Shown: positions 1-8,525 of the stretch, piece by piece | How positions within the stretch are numbered: the first letter of the stretch is position 1 | Layout: the number at the start of each line of letters is the position of its first letter | Source of the DNA: Xanthomonas arboricola | Lineage (GTDB): Bacteria > Pseudomonadota > Gammaproteobacteria > Xanthomonadales > Xanthomonadaceae | Length of the DNA: 50,695 bases | Direction: 5' to 3' | Assembly: GCF_003353015.1 (NCBI RefSeq) | Contig: NZ_QREM01000009.1 | Span: 1,212,915-1,263,609 of the forward strand | The notes under the pieces: generated by a model | The model's input: only the letters and a program-made list of their open reading frames with translations | Told to the model about the DNA's origin: nothing | Databases searched by the model: none | Translations under genes and position numbers: made by a program

Positions 1-3
1 TCT

Positions 4-22
4 AGATGTGTAGGAGAGACAG
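4..22. other. Adapter-like sequence (Nextera mosaic end remnant)
   Basis: The 19 bases here match the Tn5/Nextera mosaic end (AGATGTGTATAAGAGACAG) at 17 of 19 positions, differing only at two central bases. The cysI reading frame becomes sensible immediately after it, from about base 23. This points to untrimmed library adapter at a contig end rather than biology. The identity of the adapter is recalled, not searched. Confidence 0.8.
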
Positions 23-1096
23 CCGCTCAACGATGTGGACGTGTTCGCCAACGACCTGGGCTTCATCGCGATCCTGCACGAGGGCGAGTTGCTCGGCTAC
101 AACGTCAGCATCGGCGGCGGCATGGGCGCCAGCCACGGCGATGCGGAAACCTGGCCACGCGTGGCCAATGTCATCGGGTTTGTCACCCGCGACCAGTTGC
201 TGGAGGTGGCCACTGCCGTGGTCACCACCCAGCGCGACTTCGGCAACCGTGCGGTGCGCAAGCGCGCACGCTTCAAGTACACCATCGACGATCACGGCCT
301 GGACACCATCGTGGCCGAGATCGAACGCCGTGCCGGCGTTGCGCTGCAACCTGCCAGGCCATTCGCGTTCGAGCACAACGGTGACCGCTACGGCTGGGTC
401 GAGGGTGACGACGGCCTGTCGCATCTGACCCTGGCCCTGCCGGCCGGGCGCATCGCCGACACCGATACCGCTGCGCACCTGAGCGGCCTGCGGGCGATTG
501 CGCAGTTGAACGTGGGCGAGTTCCGCATGACGCCCAACCAGAACCTGGTCATTGCCGGGGTGCTGGCCAGCGAGCGCGCACGCGTCGATGCGCTGGTCGC
601 GCAATACGGCCTGGATGCCGGCAATCGTGCGCCCACCGCGCTGGCACGCGGCGCAATGGCCTGCGTGGCGCTGCCGACCTGCGGCCTGGCGATGGCCGAG
701 GCCGAACGCTACCTGCCCGACTTCAGCGCGGCGCTGCAGCCGGTGCTGGAGCGGCACGGACTGGCCGAGACCCCGATCGTGCTGCGTCTGTCCGGCTGCC
801 CGAATGGCTGCTCGCGCCCGTATCTGGCCGAGATCGCGCTGGTGGGCAAGGCACCGGGCCGCTACAACCTGATGCTGGGCGGCGACCGCCGTGGCCAACG
901 CCTGAACACGCTGTACCGGGAAAACATCACCGAGGCAGACATCCTCGCCGCACTTGAACCGCTGCTGGCGCGCTATGCGGCCGAACGCGACCAGGCCGGC
1001 GACGAAGGCTTCGGCGACTTCCTGCACCGCAGCGGCCTGATCGCCCTGCCGCCCTACCCCACACACCGTCACCTCGACCTGGAACTGCTCGCATGA
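23..1096 (+). CDS. cysI: Sulfite reductase hemoprotein beta subunit, 3' part
   Basis: This is the C-terminal part (about 357 codons) of the NADPH-dependent assimilatory sulfite reductase hemoprotein, which reduces sulfite to sulfide in the cytoplasm with siroheme and a 4Fe-4S cluster. The frame opens with [14 protein letters not shown] directly after the adapter-like bases, so the 5' end lies outside the window. The four cluster ligands are visible: a C-x5-C pair (ACVALPTCG, about bases 662-682) and a C-x3-C pair (SGCPNGCS, about bases 797-811). The surrounding [13 protein letters not shown] is typical of the siroheme fold. The stop overlaps the cysH start by 4 bp (ATGA), so the two are translationally coupled. 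The flavoprotein partner cysJ is expected upstream but cannot be seen. Confidence 0.95.
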   Translation, partial: PLNDVDVFANDLGFIAILHEGELLGYNVSIGGGMGASHGDAETWPRVANVIGFVTRDQLLEVATAVVTTQRDFGNRAVRKRARFKYTIDDHGLDTIVAEIERRAGVALQPARPFAFEHNGDRYGWVEGDDGLSHLTLALPAGRIADTDTAAHLSGLRAIAQLNVGEFRMTPNQNLVIAGVLASERARVDALVAQYGLDAGNRAPTALARGAMACVALPTCGLAMAEAERYLPDFSAALQPVLERHGLAETPIVLRLSGCPNGCSRPYLAEIALVGKAPGRYNLMLGGDRRGQRLNTLYRENITEADILAALEPLLARYAAERDQAGDEGFGDFLHRSGLIALPPYPTHRHLDLELLA

Positions 1097-1818
1097 CCGC
1101 GCTGCCCGCTGCATCGATCACTGCATCCGCACTGGACGACCTGGACGCGCTCAACGCGCAACTGGAAGGCCTGCGTGCCGACGAGCGCGTGGCCTGGGCA
1201 CTGCAGCACGGCCCGCAGGAGGCGGCGCTGTCGTCCAGTTTCGGCGCGCAGTCGGCGGTCACCTTGCACCTGCTCACCCGGCAGCGCCCGGACATTCCGG
1301 TGATCCTGGTCGATACCGGCTACCTGTTCCCGGAAACCTACCGGTTTGCCGACGCGCTGGCCGACCGGCTCAAGCTCAATCTCAAGGTCTACCGCCCGCT
1401 GGTCAGCCGTGCCTGGATGGAGGCGCGCCACGGCCGCCTGTGGGAACAGGGCATGGTCGGCATCGACCAGTACAACAACCTGCGCAAGGTCGAGCCGATG
1501 CGCCGCGCCTTGGACGAGCTCAACGTGGGCACCTGGTTCACCGGCCTGCGCCGCAGCCAGTCCGGCGGACGCGCACAGACGCCGATCGTGCAAAAACGCG
1601 GCGAGCGCTACAAGGTCAGCCCGATCGCCGACTGGACCGACCGCGACGTGTGGCAGTACCTGCAGGCGCACGACCTGCCGTATCACCCGCTGTGGGAACA
1701 AGGCTACGTCTCCATCGGCGACTTCCACACCACGCGCCGCTGGGAACCGGGCATGCGCGAAGAAGACACGCGCTTTTTCGGGTTGAAGCGCGAATGCGGC
1801 ATCCACGAGGACATCTGA
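1093..1818 (+). CDS. cysH: Phosphoadenosine phosphosulfate (PAPS) reductase
   Basis: CysH reduces PAPS to sulfite and adenosine 3',5'-bisphosphate using thioredoxin, just before CysI in assimilation. The 241-residue protein has the PP-loop-like [10 protein letters not shown] segment (about residues 48-57), the [11 protein letters not shown] stretch and the C-terminal catalytic ECGIH (Cys about 235). The paired cysteines that bind an Fe-S cluster in APS reductases are not visible, so PAPS is the likely substrate. The length is normal for the family (about 240). The ATG overlaps the cysI stop by 4 bp, which fixes the start. The 129-bp gap to the convergent PepSY gene holds no gene. Confidence 0.95.
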   Translation: MTALPAASITASALDDLDALNAQLEGLRADERVAWALQHGPQEAALSSSFGAQSAVTLHLLTRQRPDIPVILVDTGYLFPETYRFADALADRLKLNLKVYRPLVSRAWMEARHGRLWEQGMVGIDQYNNLRKVEPMRRALDELNVGTWFTGLRRSQSGGRAQTPIVQKRGERYKVSPIADWTDRDVWQYLQAHDLPYHPLWEQGYVSIGDFHTTRRWEPGMREEDTRFFGLKRECGIHEDI

Positions 1819-1947
1819 GCACCCCGCCTTGCCCGGCTGTGACGGGGCGTGCAGGCGCCACCACGCGTCGCGTCTTCCGGCGGGCCCAGCGCCGGGCGCA
1901 TCACGGCCTCGATAAGTCCTCGACGCATTGAAGCGACATACAAGCGC

Positions 1948-3516
1948 TCATGGCCCGAGGCCACGCGCCTGAGTGCGCTGCATCCAGTAGCGATCCAGCA
2001 ACCACATCAGCAGCAACGACACCCCGACCAGCGGGAAGATCAGCCCGCAGATCGCCAGCAGCACCAGCAGACCGCGCAGCGTGCGCGGATCTGCCGGCAA
2101 TGGCGGCACACCCAGGCCGCCGAGCGGGCGACGTTTCCACCACATCACCGCCGCGCTCACGCACAGCAGCACGATCGCCGCGCACGCCAGCAACAGGATC
2201 AGCTGATTGGCGGTGCCGTACTGCTGGCCCAGGTGCACGTTGATGCCCCATTCCAGCGCCCGCCCGACCGGCCCGTAATCGCGATAGCGCATGTCCAGCA
2301 GCACCGCACCGCTGTACTGATCCAGATGGATCACGCGCTGGTGCTGCAGGTCGGCCGGATACACCGAAGCGGTGTACACGCCGGTGGCGCCACGTGGCGG
2401 CAAGACGCTGTAGCCCGGCACGATGCCGAGCGCAGTGAACCGCGCCATCGCCGCATCCAGCCCGATCGCACCGTGCCCCGGCGCTGCGACGTGGCCGGTG
2501 CCGCCGTGGGCGGCATGGTCCGACTGCACCGCGTGTTCTGACGGGCCTGGCTGTTCCGCGTGTTCCGCGTGTTCCGCGTGTTCCGCGTGTTCCGAGTGTT
2601 CCGAGTGTTCCGAGTGTTCCGCCAGCGTCACGCCCACCCGACCGTCATGCAGCCCCTCAGCCACCCCCACGGCTTCACGCCCAGGCACCACAGACTCCGG
2701 CACGCGCGCCTGCCGCAACGACCACGCCGGGTCGGTCGTCTCGGTCAAGCGCTGTTGCGACATCGGCTGCTGCACCCGCAGGCCGGCCGGGTAGCCGAAG
2801 TCGTGCCCATTGACCCAGCGATTGACCTGCGCGCCCCAGAGCCACGACCACGGCATCCCGGTCAGCGCCAGGAACAGCAAGACTGCGCCGACGCCCGCGC
2901 CGGTCACCGCATGCAGATCGCGCCAGAACAGCCGTTGCGCCGGCTTGCCGCGCACGTTGACCACCCCGCCGCGGCGCCCGCGCGGCCACCACAGGTACAT
3001 GCCGGTGAGCACCAGCACGATCGACCAGCCGGCCGCCATCTCGATCACCCCGCGCGCGAACGGCCCGACCAAGGCGAGACTGTGCAGCCGGCGAATCGTC
3101 CAGGCCAGGGTGCCATGCTCGGGCAGCGTGCCAAGCACACGCGCGCGGTACGGGTCGACATACACCACCTGCCGCGCACCGTGCGGATCGACCAGCCCGA
3201 TCTCGGCGCTGGCATCGGCGCGGCCGGGCGTGGTGTAGCGAAACAGGGTGCCGCCATACCTGCGCTGCGCCGCATCGACCAGGCGTTGCGCAGGCGCCCG
3301 CACCTCGCCTGCCGGCACGACCTTCAAGCCGTGGTGCACGCTGCGGTCGATCGCCTCCTGGTACAGAAACGCCGCACCGGTCAGCGCCAGCCAGACGATG
3401 AAGGGCAACACCAGCAAGCCGGCATAGAAATGCCAGCGCCATACCGCGCGATAGAAGCGCCAGCGACCATCCCGGCGCGGTCCGGTGACGCTGTCATCGA
3501 CCGTGATCGCGCGCAT
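1948..3516 (-). CDS. PepSY-associated TM protein, His-rich (putative metal/siderophore reductase)
   Basis: This 522-residue inner-membrane protein belongs to the PepSY_TM family, whose members accompany siderophore receptors and are thought to reduce or release the metal. About five membrane helices are visible: FYAGLLVLPFIVWLAL near the N-terminus, a segment ending TGMYLWWPRGR, one ending LTGMPWSWLWG, and two near the C-terminus. PepSY-type DPYRARVLG and LDQYSGAVL segments lie between them. A run of HSE/HAE tripeptides followed by more histidines (AVQSDHAAHGG, VAAPGHG) forms a probable metal-binding loop encoded by a 9-bp repeat. The start ATG shares one base with the stop of the upstream receptor (TGATG), so the genes are coupled. 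The open frame runs further upstream, but that extension is antisense to nothing real: it merely reads the receptor gene in another frame. Confidence 0.85.
   Translation of the reverse strand: MRAITVDDSVTGPRRDGRWRFYRAVWRWHFYAGLLVLPFIVWLALTGAAFLYQEAIDRSVHHGLKVVPAGEVRAPAQRLVDAAQRRYGGTLFRYTTPGRADASAEIGLVDPHGARQVVYVDPYRARVLGTLPEHGTLAWTIRRLHSLALVGPFARGVIEMAAGWSIVLVLTGMYLWWPRGRRGGVVNVRGKPAQRLFWRDLHAVTGAGVGAVLLFLALTGMPWSWLWGAQVNRWVNGHDFGYPAGLRVQQPMSQQRLTETTDPAWSLRQARVPESVVPGREAVGVAEGLHDGRVGVTLAEHSEHSEHSEHAEHAEHAEHAEQPGPSEHAVQSDHAAHGGTGHVAAPGHGAIGLDAAMARFTALGIVPGYSVLPPRGATGVYTASVYPADLQHQRVIHLDQYSGAVLLDMRYRDYGPVGRALEWGINVHLGQQYGTANQLILLLACAAIVLLCVSAAVMWWKRRPLGGLGVPPLPADPRTLRGLLVLLAICGLIFPLVGVSLLLMWLLDRYWMQRTQARGLGP
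2552..2623 (-). repeat. 9-bp tandem repeat coding for HSE/HAE
   Basis: Eight direct copies of a 9-bp unit (plus strand TGTTCCGCG x4, TGTTCCGAG x3, TGTTCCGCC x1) lie in frame inside the PepSY gene. On the coding strand they give repeated (A/S)-E-H triplets. Because the unit is a multiple of three, copy-number change would lengthen or shorten the histidine loop without breaking the frame. Confidence 0.95.
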
Positions 3517-5543
3517 CAGAAGCTCCAGTCCCACGACAGCGACAGCGCACGTCCATCGCCGGGCGAATAGCCGGAACTGCCCGTGTCGTACCACGCGTAC
3601 ACGTAGGCGCGATCGGTGACATTGCGCAGCTGCAGGCTGAGCGCATTGCGCGCATCCACGTTCCAGCGCGCGCCCAGATTGAGCAGCGCGTACCCACCGG
3701 TGCGGCCCAGCGTATTGCTGCGCTCCAGATAATAATCGCCTTGCGCATTGCCCCAGGCGCTCAGCTGCACGGCCGCAGTGAGCTGCCACTCCAGCCCGGC
3801 GGTGGCCAGCCAGTGCGGCACGTTCTCGATCTCCTTGCCGCGCGTGGCCGGCGCACTCGGGTCGGGCGTGGCGATGCTGGCCTTTTGCCGCGAATACGAC
3901 ATCCAGGCCCGCCAGTGGTCGGCCGGCTGCAGGTTCAGTTGCGCATCCCAGCCGCGCCGCAGCGTGCGCCCGACATTGGCCACATCGCCGGCACCGGCCA
4001 CGCCATTGACGCCCAGGATGGTGGCCACCTCGCCGGAGGCGCGTTGCTCCCAATACGCCACCCGCCCATCCAGCAGCGCCGATGGCGCAAACTTGAAACC
4101 GGCTTCCCAGCCGTCGTTGATCGACGGGCCCAGATTGCCGGGCTGACGCCGGTACGCACCGTCGCCGCTGCCGATCTGGAACGTCCGCCCCCAATTGGCG
4201 TACGCGCTGCCTTGCCCGCCCAGCCGGTAGCTGGCGCTGAACTTGGGTTGCTTGATGGTGCCGTAGTCGTAGGTCGGTGCGTGGATGCCGGCACGCACGT
4301 CGTGCAGGTCGCCAGCGACGCGGTCGATGCGATAGCCGGGCACCAGCTGCAGCCGCTCGATCGGCGTCAGCACCGCCTGCACATAGGCGCCGCGCGTGCG
4401 CAGGGTGTACTCCCAGTCACGCAGTTGCGCGCCGCGCACCCGTGCCACGGTGCGGTAACGCTGCGACTGATTGTCCTGCCACTGCGCGTCCACGCCGGCT
4501 TCGAGATTGGCCACCAGCGCGCCCCAATCCGGCTGCCAGTTGCCGCGCAACAGCAGGCCGCGGTGGGTTTCGTCGGTCTCGCGTTCCTGCTGCAGGCCGG
4601 CGGCGGAAAAGCGCACCCAACGCCGGTTGCGGTAGTCGTTCTGGTAGGCCTTGGCACTCCATTGCGCAGTGGCGCCCAGCATGCCGTCCGCATGCAACGC
4701 GGTCTGCCGCAGCTGGCGTTCGCTGCGATCGTCCTGCGCATAGCCCGGCGAACGGCGTGGCGCCGCACGCGCAGTGGCTGCATCCAGGTAACCCGCCTCC
4801 AGCGCATGATTGTCGTAGTACCGCGTGGTGAGCCCGGCACGGAAGGCGCCATCGGGGTCGGTATAGAACCACTTGCCGGCCACGCTGCGTTTGCGCGCGT
4901 CGGCATGCGCGCGATAGCCATCGGAGTCGCGCCAGGCCAGCACATAGTTCTGGCTCCACGCGCCCTGTTCGAAGCCATTGCCCAACTGCACCTCGCGCGC
5001 ACCGAAACTGCCGGCCGTCACGCTCAGCCGGCCATCGTTGCCGCCGGTACGGGTCAGCACATCCACACTGCCGGCGATCGCATGCAGGCCATAACGCGCA
5101 TCGTTGGTACCGCGCACGATCTCGATCGCGCTGATGTCCTGCGGGAATACCGCATCCAGATACGGCATGCCGCCGGCGTTGTCGTTGCTGGGGATGCCGT
5201 CGATCAGCACCTTCACCGCATTGATCCGCCCCTCGCCATTGAAGCCGCGGAACGAGAACCGTCCCGCGTCGGTGCCCATGCGGAACTGGGTGACCTGCAC
5301 GCCGGGCGCGCGCATCAGCAGCTCCCAGCTGTAGTCCACGTGTTGATCGTGCAGCAGCTCGCCTCCGATCACATCCACCGAACTCAGCACGCGTGCCGTG
5401 TTCGGGCTGCGCTGCGGCTGCGCACTCACCTGCACCTTGCCCAGCGTCAATGCCGCATCCTGCGCCTGCGCATCGCAGGCAGACCCACACAGCAGCGCCA
5501 ACGATGGCGCGTACCACAGCGTTTTCACTAATCGCACTCGCAT
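3516..5543 (-). CDS. TonB-dependent outer-membrane receptor
   Basis: This 675-residue protein is a TonB-dependent receptor that would import a metal chelate across the outer membrane. A signal peptide (MRVRLVKTLWYAPSLALL...DAQAQ) is followed by a plug domain (VLSSVDVIGG, FSFRGFNGEG, VLIDGIPSND, IEIVRGTNDARYG) and a beta-barrel. It ends in aromatic Phe (LSWDWSF), as expected for Bam recognition. The ATG at 5543 was chosen because the longer upstream frame has no signal peptide. It sits between a DUF2946 gene and a PepSY gene on the same strand and overlaps the latter by one base. The ligand is unknown; the neighbours suggest copper or an iron-siderophore. Confidence 0.9.
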   Translation of the reverse strand: MRVRLVKTLWYAPSLALLCGSACDAQAQDAALTLGKVQVSAQPQRSPNTARVLSSVDVIGGELLHDQHVDYSWELLMRAPGVQVTQFRMGTDAGRFSFRGFNGEGRINAVKVLIDGIPSNDNAGGMPYLDAVFPQDISAIEIVRGTNDARYGLHAIAGSVDVLTRTGGNDGRLSVTAGSFGAREVQLGNGFEQGAWSQNYVLAWRDSDGYRAHADARKRSVAGKWFYTDPDGAFRAGLTTRYYDNHALEAGYLDAATARAAPRRSPGYAQDDRSERQLRQTALHADGMLGATAQWSAKAYQNDYRNRRWVRFSAAGLQQERETDETHRGLLLRGNWQPDWGALVANLEAGVDAQWQDNQSQRYRTVARVRGAQLRDWEYTLRTRGAYVQAVLTPIERLQLVPGYRIDRVAGDLHDVRAGIHAPTYDYGTIKQPKFSASYRLGGQGSAYANWGRTFQIGSGDGAYRRQPGNLGPSINDGWEAGFKFAPSALLDGRVAYWEQRASGEVATILGVNGVAGAGDVANVGRTLRRGWDAQLNLQPADHWRAWMSYSRQKASIATPDPSAPATRGKEIENVPHWLATAGLEWQLTAAVQLSAWGNAQGDYYLERSNTLGRTGGYALLNLGARWNVDARNALSLQLRNVTDRAYVYAWYDTGSSGYSPGDGRALSLSWDWSF

Positions 5544-5715
5544 GACCAGGCCTTTGCCGTGCCGGCACGGCAACACCGCCGTGCGCCGCGGCATGACGGC
5601 GGGCACAGGCATCACGTCAGGAAAGCGGGTCGTCCATGCAGCTGCGTGCAGGCGCTCCGGAAGATCGGGCACGCACTCGATACCGCGCAGCGGACGCCCG
5701 CGATGGGGGCCGGAC

Positions 5716-6150
5716 TCACGCCTGCAGCGGCGGCCCGCGTGCCCCGAGTGCGGCCCAACGCACCGTCGCCGCGGCGCGCGCGTGCCGGTGCACCGGCACT
5801 GGCGCCGGTCGCCGTTGCAGCAGGCACAGCACCAACAGCGCCAGCCATGGCAGCAGGCGCGCGGCCAGCACGCAGTAATCGCAGGCTTCGCCATGTGCAG
5901 CGGCGTGGTCGCCGCTGTGCGGCACGGCTGGCGATGCAGCGGCGTCATGCTGGTGCGCAGCCGGCGGTGTCGGCATGGCCGGATGGCCGGCATGCAGCGA
6001 ACCGTCCGCCGCCAGCGCCGGCCCGCTCGTGCACATCGGCTCGCCCGACGGCGGCTGGCTCCAACGGCTGATCAGCGGTGCCACCAGCATCAGCAGCACG
6101 GCCAGACAGGCAAGCAGGTGCAGGCAGGGGTGGCGACGGAGCAATGGCAT
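5716..6150 (-). CDS. DUF2946 family protein
   Basis: This 144-residue protein resembles DUF2946 proteins, which are often encoded beside copper or TonB receptor genes and have no settled function. It starts with a hydrophobic segment (HLLACLAVLLMLVAPLI) that may be a signal anchor. A histidine-rich middle (HAGHP, AHQHD, HSGDHAAAHGE) is followed by the family's CDYC motif and a second hydrophobic stretch (LLPWLALLVLCLL). The His/Cys content fits metal binding. It precedes the receptor gene by 172 bp on the same strand and is probably the first gene of the set. The start at 6150 is the first ATG of the frame; a later start is possible. Confidence 0.7.
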   Translation of the reverse strand: MPLLRRHPCLHLLACLAVLLMLVAPLISRWSQPPSGEPMCTSGPALAADGSLHAGHPAMPTPPAAHQHDAAASPAVPHSGDHAAAHGEACDYCVLAARLLPWLALLVLCLLQRRPAPVPVHRHARAAATVRWAALGARGPPLQA

Positions 6151-6436
6151 GGCGCGAGTGTAAGCGCCGCACGCCGCGGGAGCGATGGCGGCGACCGGCG
6201 CGCGACCGTATGTCGCACCCGTGCGTCATCGCCCAGCGTGCACGCCGGGGTGCCGATGGCGGAATCTGCCGCCCTGGGACGCAAACCACGTCGAGCCGCA
6301 GGTTCAAGCGCGGAGAGTGGGCATGGCAGTTGTCCAGGCCGGTAGTCACAGTTCCGTCCGTGGACATGACAGCGCACGCGTGGCAGGCCCTGGCATGCCC
6401 TATGCTTGCACCTCACTCCAGTCACCCTGCGCGCGC

Positions 6437-7633
6437 ATGAGCACCGTCCTGTCCGATCCAGCGGCCGAGCCCCTTCCCTGCGCTGCCAAGCCGCCGAGCG
6501 AGGCACTGCGCCTGCAGGCGCTGCGCAGCTACGGCATTCTCGACACCCCGCGCGAGGCCGCGTTCGAAGACATCACCAGGCTGGCCTCGATCATCTGCCA
6601 GACCCCGATCGCACTGATCAGCCTGGTGGATGCCGACCGGCAGTGGTTCAAGAGCGAGCTCGGCATGGGCGAGCGCGAGACACCGCTGTTCAAGTCGATG
6701 TGCGCGCATGCGCTGCTCGACAGCGACGTGCTGGTGGTTCCGGACACACGCGAGGACGTCCGCTTTGCGCGCAATCCACTGGTCACCGGCGAGTTACCGC
6801 TGCATTTCTATGCCGGTGCCGTGCTCAAGACCAGCGAGGGTCTGCCGCTGGGCACGGTGTGCGTGCTCGACCGGCAGCCGCGCCAACTCAGCGACGAACA
6901 GGTCGATGCACTGCGCGCACTCGCGCGCCAGACCATGGCGCAGCTGGAACTGCGCCGTGCGCTGCGGCTGGCCGAGGAATCCGACCGCTACCGCAGTCGC
7001 CTGATGGCCATCGCCGGGCACGACCTGAAGACCCCGCTGCGCACCGCTGCCTACGCCATCGACAAGATGCGCCGGCATGCCAATGTCGATTCCATCCCGA
7101 CCCTGGTCACCGCGCGCGACGCGATCAACCTGGTGGCGCGCAACCTCGACGAGCTGGCCACCCTGGCTGCCGCCAGCGAGACCGCCACGCCGGACCTGCA
7201 ACCGCTGGCGCTGGAAGATGTGCTGCATTCGGTGCTGGGCGTGTGGCGGCAACCGGCGATCGACAAATGCCTGGCCTTGCGCCATGTGCCCACCTCGCTG
7301 CGCGTGCGCAGCCATCCCACGCTGCTGACCACCCTGCTCGGCAACCTGATCGGCAACGCGGTCAAGTACACCGAACGCGGGCGCGTGCTGGTCGGCGTCC
7401 GGCGCCGCCCCGGCCATGCGGTGGTGGACATCATCGACAGCGGCATCGGCCTGAACCTGGACCACCCCGAACAGGTGTTCCAGGCCTTCCGCCAGGCCGA
7501 CCCGCGCAGCGACGGGCTGGGCATCGGCCTGTGGATCGTGCACCGCACCGCCGAAACCCTGGGCTGCGAAGTGGATGTGCGCCCACGCCCAAGCGGCGGC
7601 ACCTGCTTTTCGGTACGCATCCCGCTGGCCTGA
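6437..7633 (+). CDS. GAF-domain sensor histidine kinase (orphan)
   Basis: This 398-residue soluble histidine kinase has an N-terminal GAF domain (about residues 28-175, beginning LRSYGILDTPRE and including LISLVDADRQWFK). A HisKA helix pair follows, with the phospho-acceptor His at about 195 in AGHDLKTPLR, and then a HATPase domain. The N box (LIGNAVKYT), G1 (DSGIGL) and G2 (GLGIGLWI) boxes are intact, so it should be active. No membrane segment is present, so it would sense a cytoplasmic signal. No response regulator is adjacent; upstream is the DUF2946 gene on the opposite strand. The start ATG at 6437 fits the usual MS...LRLQALR N-terminus of such kinases. Confidence 0.9.
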   Translation: MSTVLSDPAAEPLPCAAKPPSEALRLQALRSYGILDTPREAAFEDITRLASIICQTPIALISLVDADRQWFKSELGMGERETPLFKSMCAHALLDSDVLVVPDTREDVRFARNPLVTGELPLHFYAGAVLKTSEGLPLGTVCVLDRQPRQLSDEQVDALRALARQTMAQLELRRALRLAEESDRYRSRLMAIAGHDLKTPLRTAAYAIDKMRRHANVDSIPTLVTARDAINLVARNLDELATLAAASETATPDLQPLALEDVLHSVLGVWRQPAIDKCLALRHVPTSLRVRSHPTLLTTLLGNLIGNAVKYTERGRVLVGVRRRPGHAVVDIIDSGIGLNLDHPEQVFQAFRQADPRSDGLGIGLWIVHRTAETLGCEVDVRPRPSGGTCFSVRIPLA

Positions 7634-8167
7634 CGCCCACGCCCGGCAGCGCCGCGGCAAAGCGTCGAGCCCGCGCAGCGGATTGCGCCAGCTGGCCGGC
7701 CCCGCGCAGACCGGCGATTCCCGCCCGGCCGTACCGCAAAAAAAGGCGGACCCGGGCTCCCGACCCGGATCCGCCGCCAAGCACGCCAGGCCTCTCCCCA
7801 GGGACCTGGGTGCGCCAGTCGCTCCATCGCGCAGCCTCGCGCAACAGGGCGACAGCGCTGGCAACCGCTTGACGACACCGACCGACAGACCGGTCATGCG
7901 ATGGACTGCAGTGCCGGTCCTGCGCCGTCCACCCCTAGACGTCCGGGAGTGTCGCGTTATGGTTGCTATAAGGATTTACGACGGCGCGGCGCCCAACTTG
8001 ATGCGGCCAGACCACGCCGCCGCCGCGGCCCTTACAGCGGCAGGGAGAATCACCGACAGCGCGCGTTCCGGATCACCCTGCGCGACTGCGCAAGTGATTG
8101 ATGGAAGAGTATTTTCTCAGGGTGCACGGACGCTGCAGTGCAGCAGCGCATGCCGTCGCCGACCGTC
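7634..8167. other. Gene-poor gap with minus-strand terminator
   Basis: No convincing protein frame is found in these 534 bases; the open frames here are compositional. The stretch holds a strong hairpin near 7745-7775 that would terminate minus-strand transcription, and a smaller hairpin at 7797-7810. The nearest minus-strand gene ends nearly 400 bp away, which leaves room for a small RNA. Confidence 0.6.
7738..7775 (-). terminator. Intrinsic terminator, minus strand
   Basis: A 12-bp stem with one mismatch (7745-7756 with 7764-7775, 7-base loop) is flanked on the left by seven A residues (7738-7744). On the minus strand this reads as a GC-rich hairpin followed by seven T, a classic rho-independent terminator. 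Confidence 0.85.
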
Positions 8168-8464
8168 TCAACCCTCCGAATCGGCCGCATCCTGGCGTGC
8201 GAACCAGTCCGCCGAATGCACCTGGTCCGTTGCAACCTCCAACAGCTGGCGCAGCACCGCCAGCGGGACCTGCACCTGGGTGCCATCGGCCTGCACGGCC
8301 ACCCATAGCGACTCGTCCCGGGGATCGGCCAGCACCGTCAGCAGCGCATGCTCGCGTCCCTCGACGCTTGCCGTCAGCTGCAGGGCCGTGCCGCCGTCCT
8401 GGTCGGGCAACCAGAGCCTGCTCAGTGGCGGGCGCAGGGGCGCGGTCACCGGGTCCGGCGCCAC
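8168..8464 (-). CDS. Hypothetical protein, 98 aa
   Basis: I do not recognise this protein. The frame gives 98 residues without cysteines. It contains an orderly beta-like central part (ALQLTASVEG, ESLWVAVQADGTQVQVPLAVLRQLLE) and an acidic tail, which looks like a real globular protein. It lies 61 bp downstream of the CysB-type regulator on the same strand and could be co-transcribed with it. The start is uncertain: GTG at 8464 is the first available, but the frame stays open further upstream. No signal peptide or membrane segment is seen. Confidence 0.5.
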   Translation of the reverse strand: MAPDPVTAPLRPPLSRLWLPDQDGGTALQLTASVEGREHALLTVLADPRDESLWVAVQADGTQVQVPLAVLRQLLEVATDQVHSADWFARQDAADSEG

Positions 8465-8525
8465 GGTGGCGAACGGGACCCGCGTGCAGCCAGCCGGGTG
8501 CGCGGAGCGGTCATCGTCAGGCCGC

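Noticed and set aside
2560-3570. Plus-strand ORF beginning with repeated FRV triplets
   Set aside because: It is the antisense of the His-rich 9-bp repeat and the PepSY gene; no signal or family features of its own.
3517-4194. N-terminal extension of the PepSY frame (about 226 residues)
   Set aside because: It overlaps the TonB receptor gene in another frame; the true start is the TGATG junction at 3516.
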